A stretch of DNA of 64,000 bases from Streptomyces sp. SAI-135 (GTDB taxonomy: Bacteria; Actinomycetota; Actinomycetes; Streptomycetales; Streptomycetaceae). Below, in pieces: positions 33,399 through 41,366 of this stretch (position 1 is the stretch's first letter; every line of letters starts with the position of its first letter). The stretch lies in contig NZ_JARXYP010000002.1 of NCBI RefSeq assembly GCF_029893805.1, positions 8,866,001 through 8,930,000 of the forward strand, written 5' to 3'. The translations under genes were made by a program, and so were the position numbers. Under the pieces are notes generated by a model. The model did not search any database. It saw only the letters and a list, made by a program, of their open reading frames with translations, and had not been told where the DNA came from.

Positions 33399-34849
33399 CC
33401 GAATACCGCAACTTCGTCGGTGGCCAATTCCTCGACGGGGCAAGCCTGTTCGACGACATCAATCCCGTGGACGGCACCCTCGTCGCCCGGGTGCACGAGG
33501 CGGACGCGTCCGTCGTCGACTGCGCGGTCCGCGCGGCTCGCACAGCCCTCGGCGGGCCGTGGGGCCGGATGACGGTGGCCGACCGGTGCCGCCTCATGCG
33601 GGCCGTGGCCGACGAGATCGACCGGCGGGCAGGCGACCTGCTGGCCGCCGAGGTCGCCGACACCGGCAAGCCCGAAGCCGGCGCCCGCGAACTGGACATC
33701 ACACGGGCCGCCGCGAACTTCCGCAGCTTCGCCGATGTCGTGGCCGCGGAGGGCGTCGAGTCCTTCCTCCTCGAACACGGCGAGGGGCGCCAGGCCCTGA
33801 ACTACGCGGTCCGCAAGCCGATCGGCGTGGTGGCCGCCATCGCCCCGTGGAACCTTCCGCTGCTCCTGTTGACGTGGAAACTCGCCCCGGCGCTGGCCAC
33901 CGGCAACACGGTCGTCGTCAAGCCGTCGGAGGAGACGCCCGGTTCGGCCACCGTACTGGCCGAGATCATGACGGCCGCGGGCGTGCCCGACGGCGTCTTC
34001 AACCTCGTCCACGGCTTCGGCGCCGGCTCGGCGGGCGAACTGCTGACGACGCACCCGGGCATCGACGGGGTCACCTTCACCGGCTCCTCCGCCACCGGCG
34101 CCGGCATCATGAAGGCGGTGGCACCCCGCGTGCGACCAGTGTCCTTCGAACTGGGCGGCAAGAACGCGGCGTTGGTGTTCGCGGACGCCGACCTGGACGC
34201 GACCGTCGAAGGGCTAACCCGTTCGGTCTTCGCCAACACCGGCCAGGTGTGCCTGTGCACCGAGCGCGTCTACATCGAGCGTTCGGTCTTCGACGAGGTC
34301 AGCGAGCGGCTGGTCGAGCGCGCCCAGTCCCTGCGGCTCGGACGCCCCTCCGATCCCGCCACCACCACCGGGCCGGTCATCTCGGCCGAACACCAGCGCA
34401 AGGTCCTCGGCTACTTCGACCTCGCCGAGCGGGCCGGCGCGACGGTCCTCACCGGCGGCGGAACGGCCAAGGTGGACAGCGACCTCGCCGGCGGCTTCTG
34501 GGTCGAGCCGACCCTGTGGACCGGTCTGACGAACTCGGACCGTGTCGTGCGCGAGGAGATCTTCGGTCCCGCCGCGGCCCTCATCCCCTTCGACACGGAG
34601 GAGGAAGCCGTCTGGCTCGCCAACGACACCGACTACGGCCTCGCCGCCTCCGTCTGGACGACCGACCTGTCCCGCGGGCACCGGGTCGCCCAGCGCATGG
34701 ACGTAGGGATCGCGTGGGTGAACACCTGGTTCCTGCGCGAACTGCGCTCGCCCTTCGGTGGCAGGGGACTGTCCGGCATCGGCCGGGAGGGCGGTCGGCA
34801 CTCCCTGGACTTCTACACGGAACCGACCAACGTCTGCGTGGCGATCTGA
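33395..34849 (+). CDS. nbaE: 2-aminomuconic / 2-hydroxymuconic semialdehyde dehydrogenase
   Basis: 484-residue NAD-dependent aldehyde dehydrogenase. Catalytic features: APWNLPLLLLTWK (cofactor site), FTGSSATGAGI, the general base Glu in FELGGKNAALVF and the nucleophile Cys in NTGQVCLCTERVY, plus EEIFGPAAALIPF. Its closest family includes XylG/DmpC/NbaE semialdehyde dehydrogenases. The operon contains ACMS decarboxylase (producing 2-aminomuconate semialdehyde) and a deaminase for 2-aminomuconate, so oxidation of 2-aminomuconate semialdehyde is the fitting role. Starts 4 bp inside the CoA-ligase gene, with GGAAGGAG upstream. Confidence 0.87.
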   Translation: MTEYRNFVGGQFLDGASLFDDINPVDGTLVARVHEADASVVDCAVRAARTALGGPWGRMTVADRCRLMRAVADEIDRRAGDLLAAEVADTGKPEAGARELDITRAAANFRSFADVVAAEGVESFLLEHGEGRQALNYAVRKPIGVVAAIAPWNLPLLLLTWKLAPALATGNTVVVKPSEETPGSATVLAEIMTAAGVPDGVFNLVHGFGAGSAGELLTTHPGIDGVTFTGSSATGAGIMKAVAPRVRPVSFELGGKNAALVFADADLDATVEGLTRSVFANTGQVCLCTERVYIERSVFDEVSERLVERAQSLRLGRPSDPATTTGPVISAEHQRKVLGYFDLAERAGATVLTGGGTAKVDSDLAGGFWVEPTLWTGLTNSDRVVREEIFGPAAALIPFDTEEEAVWLANDTDYGLAASVWTTDLSRGHRVAQRMDVGIAWVNTWFLRELRSPFGGRGLSGIGREGGRHSLDFYTEPTNVCVAI

Positions 34850-35659
34850 ATGAGCATCCCTACCGAAACACCCACCGCCGACCGGCTCGCGGCAGCCGAC
34901 CGGCTGGCAGCCGCGGCATCGTCGGGCACCCCGTGCGACCCCGTGCGCGACCTGATCGGCGCGCAGGACCTCGATGCGGCGTACGCCGTGCAGTCCGAGC
35001 TGACCGAGCGCCGGCTGGCGGCCGGAGCACGGATCGTGGGACGCAAGATCGGCCTGACGGCACAGGCCGTGCAGCAGCAGTTCGGAGTGCACCAGCCGGA
35101 CTTCGGCGTCCTTCTGGACGACATGGTGCACTCGGACTCCGCGGTGCTGCCCCTGGGCGCCTTCATCGCACCACGCGTCGAGGGCGAGATCGCGTTCGTG
35201 CTGGGGGCCGACCTGGAGGACCCGCGGACCACCGTCGTCGACGTGCTGCGTGCGACCGAGTACCTGCTGCCGGCCATCGAGGTCGTCGACTCGCGCATCC
35301 GCGACTGGGACATCTCCCTCGCCGACACCGTGGCCGACAACGCCTCCTCCGGAGCGGTCGTCCTCGGCACCGCCGCCTACGACCCGGTCGGGCTCGACCT
35401 CACCGAGGTGGCGATGACGCTGGAGCACGCCGGCGAGCCGGTCTCCACCGGCACGGGTGCGGCCTGCCTCGGTTCCCCGGTCAACGCCGTGGTGTGGCTG
35501 GCCCGCGAGTGTGCCGCCCGGGGCCGCCACCTGACCGCCGGGGAAGTGATCCTCTCCGGCGCACTCGGGCCGATGGTCCCGGTCGACGGACCGGGGCACC
35601 ACCGGGTCGACATCTCCGGTCTCGGACACGTCGCAGTGCACTTCGAGGAGACAGCGTGA
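34850..35659 (+). CDS. nbaH: 2-oxopent-4-enoate hydratase
   Basis: 269-residue hydratase of the MhpD/DmpE family, second copy in the window. Shared segments with the copy at 1886-2710 include GRKIGLTAQAVQQQFGVHQP, PRVEGEIAFVLGADL, EVVDSRIRDWDISLADTVAD and GAACLGSPVNAV. It begins directly at the end of the dehydrogenase gene (TGA ATG adjoining). It would hydrate 2-oxopent-4-enoate to 4-hydroxy-2-oxovalerate; the next enzymes (aldolase, aldehyde dehydrogenase) are not in this operon but at the left end of the window. Confidence 0.87.
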   Translation: MSIPTETPTADRLAAADRLAAAASSGTPCDPVRDLIGAQDLDAAYAVQSELTERRLAAGARIVGRKIGLTAQAVQQQFGVHQPDFGVLLDDMVHSDSAVLPLGAFIAPRVEGEIAFVLGADLEDPRTTVVDVLRATEYLLPAIEVVDSRIRDWDISLADTVADNASSGAVVLGTAAYDPVGLDLTEVAMTLEHAGEPVSTGTGAACLGSPVNAVVWLARECAARGRHLTAGEVILSGALGPMVPVDGPGHHRVDISGLGHVAVHFEETA

Positions 35660-36459
35660 CAGCGCACACGGCGGCCCTCGCGCCGCACATCGAGGACGTC
35701 GTCGACCGGCTGGAGCGCGCCGAGACGACACGGACCCCGGTCGGTGACGACGGCACCTGGCCCGCCCTCACCCTGGACGAGGCCTACACCGCGCAGGCGG
35801 CCCTGTTCGCACGCCGCACGGCGCGAGGCGAGCACGAGGCAGGTCTCAAGCTCGGCTTCACGAGCGCGGCCAAGATGCGGCAGATGGGCGTCTCGGACCT
35901 CATTGTCGGCCGCCTCTCCGATGCCATGCGGATCGCCGAGGGCGACGTCCTGGACCGTACGGCCCTCATCCATCCCCGGGTCGAGCCGGAGGTGGTCTTC
36001 CGCGTCGCTCGCGATGTCGACCTTTCCGACCCGGACGCCGATCTCGCGTCCTCGATCGACGCCGTCGCCCCCGCGATGGAGATCATCGACTCGCGCTACG
36101 AGGGCTTCAAGTTCGACCTGCCACGTGTCGTCGCGGACAACACGTCGGCCGCCCGGTACGTCACCGGCGCGTGGGTCCCCCTCGACCCGCGGGCACTGGG
36201 CAACCTCGCCGTCACCCTGCGCGTGGACGGACGGGACACGGCCTTCGGCTCGACGTCGGCCATCCTCGGCCACCCGATGCGCACCCTCACACGCCTCCAG
36301 TCACTCGGCGCCCGCCTCGGACTGCGCCTGCGGGCCGGAGCCGTGGTGCTCGCCGGAGCGGCGACGGCCGCCGTCCCCCTGCCCGTCGGCCATGTCGAGG
36401 TCGCGATCTCCACCCTCGGGCGCGCCGGCATCCAGGTCGAAGGAGCACACCATGAGTGA
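35656..36459 (+). CDS. nbaG: 4-oxalocrotonate (2-oxo-3-hexenedioate) decarboxylase
   Basis: 267-residue member of the same FAH-like hydratase/decarboxylase fold but distinct from the hydratase: LKLGFTSAAKMRQMGVSD, HPRVEPEVVFRVARDV and EIIDSRYEGFKFDLPRVVADN are typical of DmpH/XylI/NbaG. It decarboxylates 4-oxalocrotonate, the product of 2-aminomuconate deamination, to 2-oxopent-4-enoate, working in complex with the hydratase. The GTG start overlaps the hydratase stop (GTGA). The 3' end overlaps the RidA-family gene by 8 bp. Confidence 0.88.
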   Translation: MTAHTAALAPHIEDVVDRLERAETTRTPVGDDGTWPALTLDEAYTAQAALFARRTARGEHEAGLKLGFTSAAKMRQMGVSDLIVGRLSDAMRIAEGDVLDRTALIHPRVEPEVVFRVARDVDLSDPDADLASSIDAVAPAMEIIDSRYEGFKFDLPRVVADNTSAARYVTGAWVPLDPRALGNLAVTLRVDGRDTAFGSTSAILGHPMRTLTRLQSLGARLGLRLRAGAVVLAGAATAAVPLPVGHVEVAISTLGRAGIQVEGAHHE

Positions 36460-36892
36460 GGCCTACCTCCTGGACGGCAAGGCCCGCCCGCGCGGACGCT
36501 TCCCGCACGCCAAGCGAGCCGGGAACTTCGTGTACGTCTCCGGCACCAGCAGCCGGCTGCCGTCGAACGAGATCGTCGGCGCCCGCGTCGACGAACTGGG
36601 CACGGTCGATCTGGACATCCGCGCCCAGACCGCAGCGGTCATCGAGAACATCGCCGACATCCTGCGCCCGATCGGAGGCGGCCTCGACGACCTCGTCCAG
36701 GTGACCGCCTACCTCGTCTCCATGAACGACTTCGGCGGCTACAACGAGGTCTACGCACGCTACTTCGACGAGAACGGCCCGACCCGCACCACCGTGGCCG
36801 TCCATCAACTCCCGCATCCCCACCTGCTGATCGAGATCCAGGCGGTCGCCTGGATCGAGCCCGCCCGTGACACGACACAGGAGCAGCAATGA
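36452..36892 (+). CDS. nbaF: 2-aminomuconate deaminase (RidA family)
   Basis: 146-residue RidA/YjgF-family protein. The N-terminal GRFPHAKRAGNFVYVSGTSS, DLDIRAQTAAVIENI and the Arg in GPTRTTVAVHQLPHPHLLIEIQ match the branch that includes bacterial 2-aminomuconate deaminases (AmnD/NbaF/NbzE), which hydrolyse 2-aminomuconate to 4-oxalocrotonate and ammonia. Position between the dehydrogenase/decarboxylase genes and 3-hydroxyanthranilate dioxygenase makes this role very likely, in preference to general imine hydrolysis. AAGGAG lies before the ATG. Confidence 0.88.
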   Translation: MSEAYLLDGKARPRGRFPHAKRAGNFVYVSGTSSRLPSNEIVGARVDELGTVDLDIRAQTAAVIENIADILRPIGGGLDDLVQVTAYLVSMNDFGGYNEVYARYFDENGPTRTTVAVHQLPHPHLLIEIQAVAWIEPARDTTQEQQ

Positions 36893-37437
36893 CCGACACA
36901 GCCCCCGACACCACAGTCCGCGGCATCACTCCGGCCGTGAACTTCGCCGCCTGGATCAAGGACAACGAGCAGCTGCTCAAGCCTCCGGTCAACAACCAGG
37001 CGATCTTCACCGGCGACGACTTCATCGTCCAGGTCGTCGGCGGCCCCAACCAGCGCACCGACTTCCACGTGGATCCGTACGAGGAGTGGTTCCACCAGGT
37101 CAAGGGCGACATGCACGTCAACGTGATGACGGCGGACGGCGAACGGACCGTCCACATCAAGGAGGGCGAGACCTGGCTGCTGCCCCGCAACGTGCCGCAC
37201 TCGCCCCAGCGCCCCCAGGCCGGATCCATCGGGGTCGTCATCGAGCGCATCCGCGAGGAGGGCACCCTGGAGAAGTTCCAGTGGTACTGCCCGAGTTGCT
37301 CGGCCCTGGTCCACGAGGTCGAGCTCCAGGTCCGTGACATCGTCGACGATCTGCCCCCGGTGTTCACCGCGTTCTACGAGGACGAGCAGGCCCGCACCTG
37401 CAAGGCCTGCGGAACACTGCACCCCGGCAAGGGCTGA
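36889..37437 (+). CDS. nbaC: 3-hydroxyanthranilate 3,4-dioxygenase
   Basis: 182-residue cupin that opens 3-hydroxyanthranilate to 2-amino-3-carboxymuconate semialdehyde with Fe(II) and O2. Iron ligands are in DFHVDPYEEWFHQ (His and Glu, about 58-66) and in LPRNVPHSPQRP (His near 104). The bacterial-type second, structural metal site is present as CPSC and CKAC (about 131-134 and 168-171). Length equals the bacterial family norm. The 4-bp overlap with the deaminase gene and the ACMS decarboxylase 7 bp downstream confirm the pathway. This is the diagnostic enzyme of the operon. Confidence 0.95.
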   Translation: MTDTAPDTTVRGITPAVNFAAWIKDNEQLLKPPVNNQAIFTGDDFIVQVVGGPNQRTDFHVDPYEEWFHQVKGDMHVNVMTADGERTVHIKEGETWLLPRNVPHSPQRPQAGSIGVVIERIREEGTLEKFQWYCPSCSALVHEVELQVRDIVDDLPPVFTAFYEDEQARTCKACGTLHPGKG

Positions 37438-37444
37438 GCCCGCG

Positions 37445-38449
37445 ATGGCAGACATCATCGACGTGCACACGCACTACGTGCCCCGGGGGTGGCCGCAGCT
37501 GCCGGGAGCGGGCCCGAACCCCTGGTTCGACGTGCGGACCGAGAGCGAGGCGGTGATCATGGTCGGCTCGCGCGAGTTCCGCAAGGTCACCGCCAACGCG
37601 TGGGACGTGGAGACCCGGCTCGCCGAGATGGACGCCGACGGTGTCGAGGCGCAGGTCATGTCGCCGACACCGGTCTTCTTCTCGTACGACCGGGACCCCG
37701 CGGAGTCGGCGGCGGTCGCGCGGATCTTCAACGACCTGGCCCTGGAGATCGCCGCGGGCTCCCCGTCGCGGTTGATTCCCTTCTGCCAGGTGCCGTTGCA
37801 GGACACCGACGCCGCGTGCGCCGAACTCGAGCGCTGCATGGCCGCCGGCCACCGGGGTGTCGAGATCGGCAACCACGTCGGCGACCGTGATCTCGACGAC
37901 GCCGGGATCGTGACGTTCCTCCAGCACTGCGCGGACCTCGGTGCACCGGTCTTCGTCCACCCCTGGGACATGACCTCCTCGGTCCGTTCGGACCGGTGGA
38001 TGGCGCAGTGGCTCGCCGGGATGCCCGCCGAGACCCACCTGTCGATCCTCGCGATGATCCTCGGCGGCACCTTCGACCGCGTCTCGGACGAGCTGAAGAT
38101 CTGCTTCGCGCACGGCGGCGGATCGTTCGCCTTCTGGCTGGGGCGCGTGGAGAACGCCTGGCACCGACGCCACGACGTGATCGGCACCTCCGCCGCACCT
38201 CCCTCGCACTACCTGGACCGCTTCTCGGTGGATTCGGTCGTCTTCGACGAGCGGGCCCTGCGCCTCCTGGTCGACACGATGGGCGCGGAACGGGTCATGG
38301 TGGGAAGCGACTACCCGTACCCGCTCGGCGAGCGCCCGGTGGGCAACGTCGTCCGCACGGCCGGCTTCCTCGACGACCGCCGACGTGAGTTGGTGTTGTC
38401 CGGAAACGCGCGACGCTTCCTCGGCACCGCCGCCGTCGCGGCCGTATGA
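37445..38449 (+). CDS. nbaD: 2-amino-3-carboxymuconate-6-semialdehyde decarboxylase (ACMSD)
   Basis: 334-residue zinc-dependent TIM-barrel decarboxylase that converts ACMS to 2-aminomuconate semialdehyde, diverting it from quinolinate formation. Ligand motifs: IDVHTHYVPRGW (HxH, residues 6-16), FVHPWDMTSS (His near 171), ICFAHGGGSFAFWLGR (His near 222) and MVGSDYPYPLGE (Asp near 287), as well as the Arg in NAWHRRHD that binds the substrate carboxylate in ACMSD. It follows the dioxygenase by 7 bp and is the last gene of the operon. Confidence 0.94.
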   Translation: MADIIDVHTHYVPRGWPQLPGAGPNPWFDVRTESEAVIMVGSREFRKVTANAWDVETRLAEMDADGVEAQVMSPTPVFFSYDRDPAESAAVARIFNDLALEIAAGSPSRLIPFCQVPLQDTDAACAELERCMAAGHRGVEIGNHVGDRDLDDAGIVTFLQHCADLGAPVFVHPWDMTSSVRSDRWMAQWLAGMPAETHLSILAMILGGTFDRVSDELKICFAHGGGSFAFWLGRVENAWHRRHDVIGTSAAPPSHYLDRFSVDSVVFDERALRLLVDTMGAERVMVGSDYPYPLGERPVGNVVRTAGFLDDRRRELVLSGNARRFLGTAAVAAV

Positions 38450-38822
38450 GAGGGCGTCGCCCCCGACACCGAGCGCCCGGCCCTTGAGACGAACCCGCAC
38501 GGCGTCCTCGCCGGCCTGATCACCCCAGGCCTCACCTCGGCGAACTCCGCCACCCTGCCCGAGACGGCGACCACCCCCATCGCCCAGGCCACCCCCCCCG
38601 GACGACAGTCGACCTCCGCCGCCCACACCGCGGCCACCGTCGTCTCTCCCGCCCCCGAAACGGCACCGGCCGTCCCCGGACGGCTCTCGGCCGTCAACGG
38701 CGTTCTCCGAACCCGCCCGCGGGCGGTCCCCGCCCTGGCACACACCCATCCGCGACTGCCGCGACGTCATCAAGCGTTCCCAGACGTCCCGGTGGCCGCC
38801 GTCCTCACCCAGAGGTGACGAG
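38450..38822. other. 373-bp gap with an open frame but no start
   Basis: Between the ACMSD gene and the transporter. The plus-strand frame in line with the region downstream of the ACMSD stop stays open for over 110 codons with strong G/C third positions, but it has no ATG or GTG near its beginning and encodes a Pro/Thr/Ala-rich sequence that I do not recognise. It may be a decayed gene or only composition. No clear terminator is seen. The transporter promoter should lie at the right end. Confidence 0.4.
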
Positions 38823-40163
38823 ATGAGCTCCATCACCCGGCACGAACTCGCAGCCCCACCTCAGTCGATCCGCAAGGTCGCCATCGCCAGCCTGGCCGGC
38901 ACCGCACTCGAGTGGTACGACTTCTTCCTCTACGGCACCGCCTCCGCCCTGGTGTTCGGTCCCCTCTTCTTCCCCGGGACCAGCTCCCTCGCCGGCACGC
39001 TGGCCTCGTTCGGCACCTTCGCCGTCGGCTTCGCGGCCCGGCCCCTCGGCGGAATCGTCTTCGGTCACTTCGGGGACCGGCTCGGCCGCAAACCGATGCT
39101 GGTGATCACCCTGCTGGTCATGGGAGTCGCCACCTTCCTCATCGGAGCCCTGCCCACCTATGCGCAGATCGGGGTATGGGCACCGATCCTCCTCGTCCTG
39201 CTGCGGGTGCTCCAGGGCATCGCGGTCGGCGGCGAGTGGGGCGGAGGCGTCCTCATGATCACCGAGCGCGCTCCTGAAGGACGGCGCGGCTTCTACTCGG
39301 CGTGGAGCCAGGTCGGCATCAACCTCGGCTTCATCACGTCCGCCGGAGTCTTCGCCGCGGTCCAGACGATGTCCGACGAGGCGTTCCTGTCCTGGGGCTG
39401 GCGCATTCCCTTCCTCCTGGGAGCCATCCCGGCACTCGTCGGGCTCGTCATCCGCCTCAAGATCGAAGAGACGCCGGAATTCCAGACCGTCGAGCACGAG
39501 GGCGACAAGCAGCGCCTGCCCATCCTGCACGCCCTGCGCACCCACCCGCGCTCGATCCTCATCGCGGCAGGCGCCCGGATGGCGGAGAACGGCGGCTCCT
39601 ACGTCTTCCTCGTCTTCAGTCTCGCCTACGGCAAGCACATCGGGGTCGACAGCGGCCTCCTGCTCACCGGCATCATCATCGCGAACGTCGTGGAAGGAGC
39701 CTCCATGGTCGGATTCGGCGCCCTCTCCGACCGCATCGGCCGCCGTCCCGTCTACATGGCCGGTGCCGCCACCCTCGTCGTCTTCGCGTTCCCCTTCTTC
39801 TGGCTCGTCGACACCGGCACCCCCGCCCTGGTCTGGCTCGCGTTCGTCATCGCCCTCGGCATCGGACACGGCGCCATGATCGGAACCCAGCCGAGCTTCT
39901 TCACCGAACTGTTCGGCAAGTCCTCCCGCTACAGCGCGATATCGCTGGGCCACGAGCTCGCCTCGGTGTTCGCCGGCGGTCTCTCACCGCTCATCGCGAC
40001 CGCGCTCCTGGCGGCCACCAACTCCTCCTGGCCCATCTCGCTGTACCTCGTCGGCCTCGGCTGTGTCACGCTCGTCGCGGTCTACTTCGCCCGCGAGACG
40101 GTGCAGCGCGACGCCACGGCCACGCAGGCTCCGCGGCTGCAACCCGCTGACATGCACGACTAG
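38823..40163 (+). CDS. MHS-family MFS transporter
   Basis: 446-residue, twelve-helix major facilitator of the metabolite:H+ symporter type (KgtP, ProP, ShiA, PcaT relatives). Signatures are GTALEWYDFFLYGTAS in helix 1, FGHFGDRLGRKPMLV (the loop 2-3 motif), LRVLQGIAVGGEWGGGVL in helix 4, and RGFYSAWSQVGINLGF. Both family loops and the acidic residues in helix 1 are intact. Downstream of the 3-hydroxyanthranilate operon on the same strand, it probably imports an aromatic acid or dicarboxylate used by that pathway. GAGGTGACGAG lies before the ATG. Confidence 0.88.
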   Translation: MSSITRHELAAPPQSIRKVAIASLAGTALEWYDFFLYGTASALVFGPLFFPGTSSLAGTLASFGTFAVGFAARPLGGIVFGHFGDRLGRKPMLVITLLVMGVATFLIGALPTYAQIGVWAPILLVLLRVLQGIAVGGEWGGGVLMITERAPEGRRGFYSAWSQVGINLGFITSAGVFAAVQTMSDEAFLSWGWRIPFLLGAIPALVGLVIRLKIEETPEFQTVEHEGDKQRLPILHALRTHPRSILIAAGARMAENGGSYVFLVFSLAYGKHIGVDSGLLLTGIIIANVVEGASMVGFGALSDRIGRRPVYMAGAATLVVFAFPFFWLVDTGTPALVWLAFVIALGIGHGAMIGTQPSFFTELFGKSSRYSAISLGHELASVFAGGLSPLIATALLAATNSSWPISLYLVGLGCVTLVAVYFARETVQRDATATQAPRLQPADMHD

Positions 40164-40297
40164 CGCGCACCTGGCGCCCCGGCGCTCGTCGGCCACCTTC
40201 CGGCAGGCCGACGAGCAGTCCCAGCCTGGCACTCGCCCTGTTGGACCGGTTGGGTGCACGACGGGGTCGTCCGCCCGCAGAGGGGTACCGCTGTGTC

Positions 40298-40906
40298 ATG
40301 AAGGCACTGGTGATCAACTGCACGCTCAAGAAGTCCCCCGAGCCGTCCAACACCGAGGCACTGGCCCAGGTCGTCGGCGACTGGCTGGCCGAGAACGCAG
40401 GCGTCGAGGTCGAGTACGTCCGCGCCGTGGATCTCGACATCCATCCCGGCGTGGTGAGTGAAGCCGTCGACGACGGCGACGACTGGCCCGCGGTGCACGC
40501 CAAACTGCTGCAGGCACAGATCCTCGTCATCGCGTCGCCGACCTGGCTCGGCCGGCCGTCCTCGGTCGCCCAGCGCGTTCTGGAACGCATGGACGCCATG
40601 CTTTCCGAGACCGACGACGACCGTCCCGTCGCCTACAACCGCGTCGCGGGAGTGGTCGTCACCGGGAACGAGGACGGGGCGCACCACGTGATCAGTGAGA
40701 TCAACGGTGCTCTGTGCGATATCGGCTACACCGTGCCCGGCCAGTCGTGGACCTACTGGCATCTGGGTCCCGGGCCGGGCCCGGACTACCTCGACGACGG
40801 ACGCGGTCACGACTGGGCGCACAAGACCGGCCGCGCGATGGCCGCCAACCTGTTGGGCACAGCGCGAGCGCTGGCCGCGAACCCACTGGGCGCTCCGCCC
40901 CAGTGA
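40298..40906 (+). CDS. Flavodoxin-like NAD(P)H-dependent FMN reductase
   Basis: 202-residue flavodoxin-fold protein. MKALVINCTLKKSPEPSNT is the FMN phosphate loop (residues 1-19), IASPTWLGRPSSVAQRVLER the second FMN-binding segment, and VAGVVVTGNEDGAHHVISEI the third. Family members reduce FMN, quinones or azo compounds. The ATG at 40298 lies just after the TGTGTC stretch with no strong ribosome site. Convergent with the MerR gene, from which it is separated by 7 bp. Specific electron acceptor unknown. Confidence 0.85.
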   Translation: MKALVINCTLKKSPEPSNTEALAQVVGDWLAENAGVEVEYVRAVDLDIHPGVVSEAVDDGDDWPAVHAKLLQAQILVIASPTWLGRPSSVAQRVLERMDAMLSETDDDRPVAYNRVAGVVVTGNEDGAHHVISEINGALCDIGYTVPGQSWTYWHLGPGPGPDYLDDGRGHDWAHKTGRAMAANLLGTARALAANPLGAPPQ

Positions 40907-40913
40907 GGCTTGC

Positions 40914-41291
40914 CTACGGGTGCGTGTCCGTGATCGCGATGACCTCGTCGAGACGGTCCAGGGCGGCCTGCAGGTCGTCGACCTTGGCCTGGATGCGGTC
41001 GCGCTCCGCGCGCAGCATCGCTCGTTGCTCGCCGTCGGTGTGCCCGGTGTCCCAGCACGGAAGGAGTTCCGCGATCCTTCGGCTGGTCAGACCGGCGGCG
41101 AACATCTGCTGGAAGAAACGCACCAGGGTGACGGTGTCCTGCCGGTAGAGGCGCTGGCCGGACGGGCTGCGCTCCGCGACGAGCAGCCCCTGCTGCTCGT
41201 AGTAGCGCACGGCGCGTACCGAGACGCCGGCGCTCCGTGCCACCTCGCCGATGCGCACCAGCCGCTCGGCCGCCGCCTCCGTGACGGTCAT
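40914..41291 (-). CDS. MerR family transcriptional regulator
   Basis: 125-residue regulator: MerR helix-turn-helix and wing (LVRIGEVARSAGVSVRAVRY-YEQQGLL, residues 9-36), then a coiled-coil dimer helix (RAMLRAERDRIQAKVDDLQAAL) and a short C-terminus. No cysteine cluster for metal binding is present; the single Cys is in LLPCWDTG. The ATG at 41291 has GAGAGGA upstream. It is divergent from an SDR whose promoter has classic MerR architecture, so it should activate that gene. Confidence 0.9.
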   Translation of the reverse strand: MTVTEAAAERLVRIGEVARSAGVSVRAVRYYEQQGLLVAERSPSGQRLYRQDTVTLVRFFQQMFAAGLTSRRIAELLPCWDTGHTDGEQRAMLRAERDRIQAKVDDLQAALDRLDEVIAITDTHP

Positions 41292-41327
41292 GGTGATTCC
41301 TCTCGCCCGGATCCTGACGGTCAGCAC

Positions 41328-41359
41328 TTGCCTCTGACGCCAGCGTCAGGTTTTAGCGT
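41328..41359 (+). promoter_or_regulatory. MerR-type promoter with elongated spacer and operator
   Basis: TTGCCT (-35, 41328-41333) and TTAGCG or TAGCGT (-10, 41353-41359) are 19-20 bp apart, longer than the optimal 17, and the spacer holds CTGACGC-CA-GCGTCAG, a perfect inverted repeat (41334-41349). This is the arrangement that MerR proteins untwist to activate transcription. The predicted start falls at the SDR ATG (41367), so the mRNA should be leaderless. Confidence 0.75.
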
Positions 41360-41366
41360 ACCGGGC

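Noticed and set aside
33559..35655. Plus-strand upstream extension of the oxalocrotonate decarboxylase frame
   Set aside because: This part is a shadow of the aldehyde dehydrogenase and hydratase genes. The real start is the GTG at 35656 overlapping the hydratase stop.
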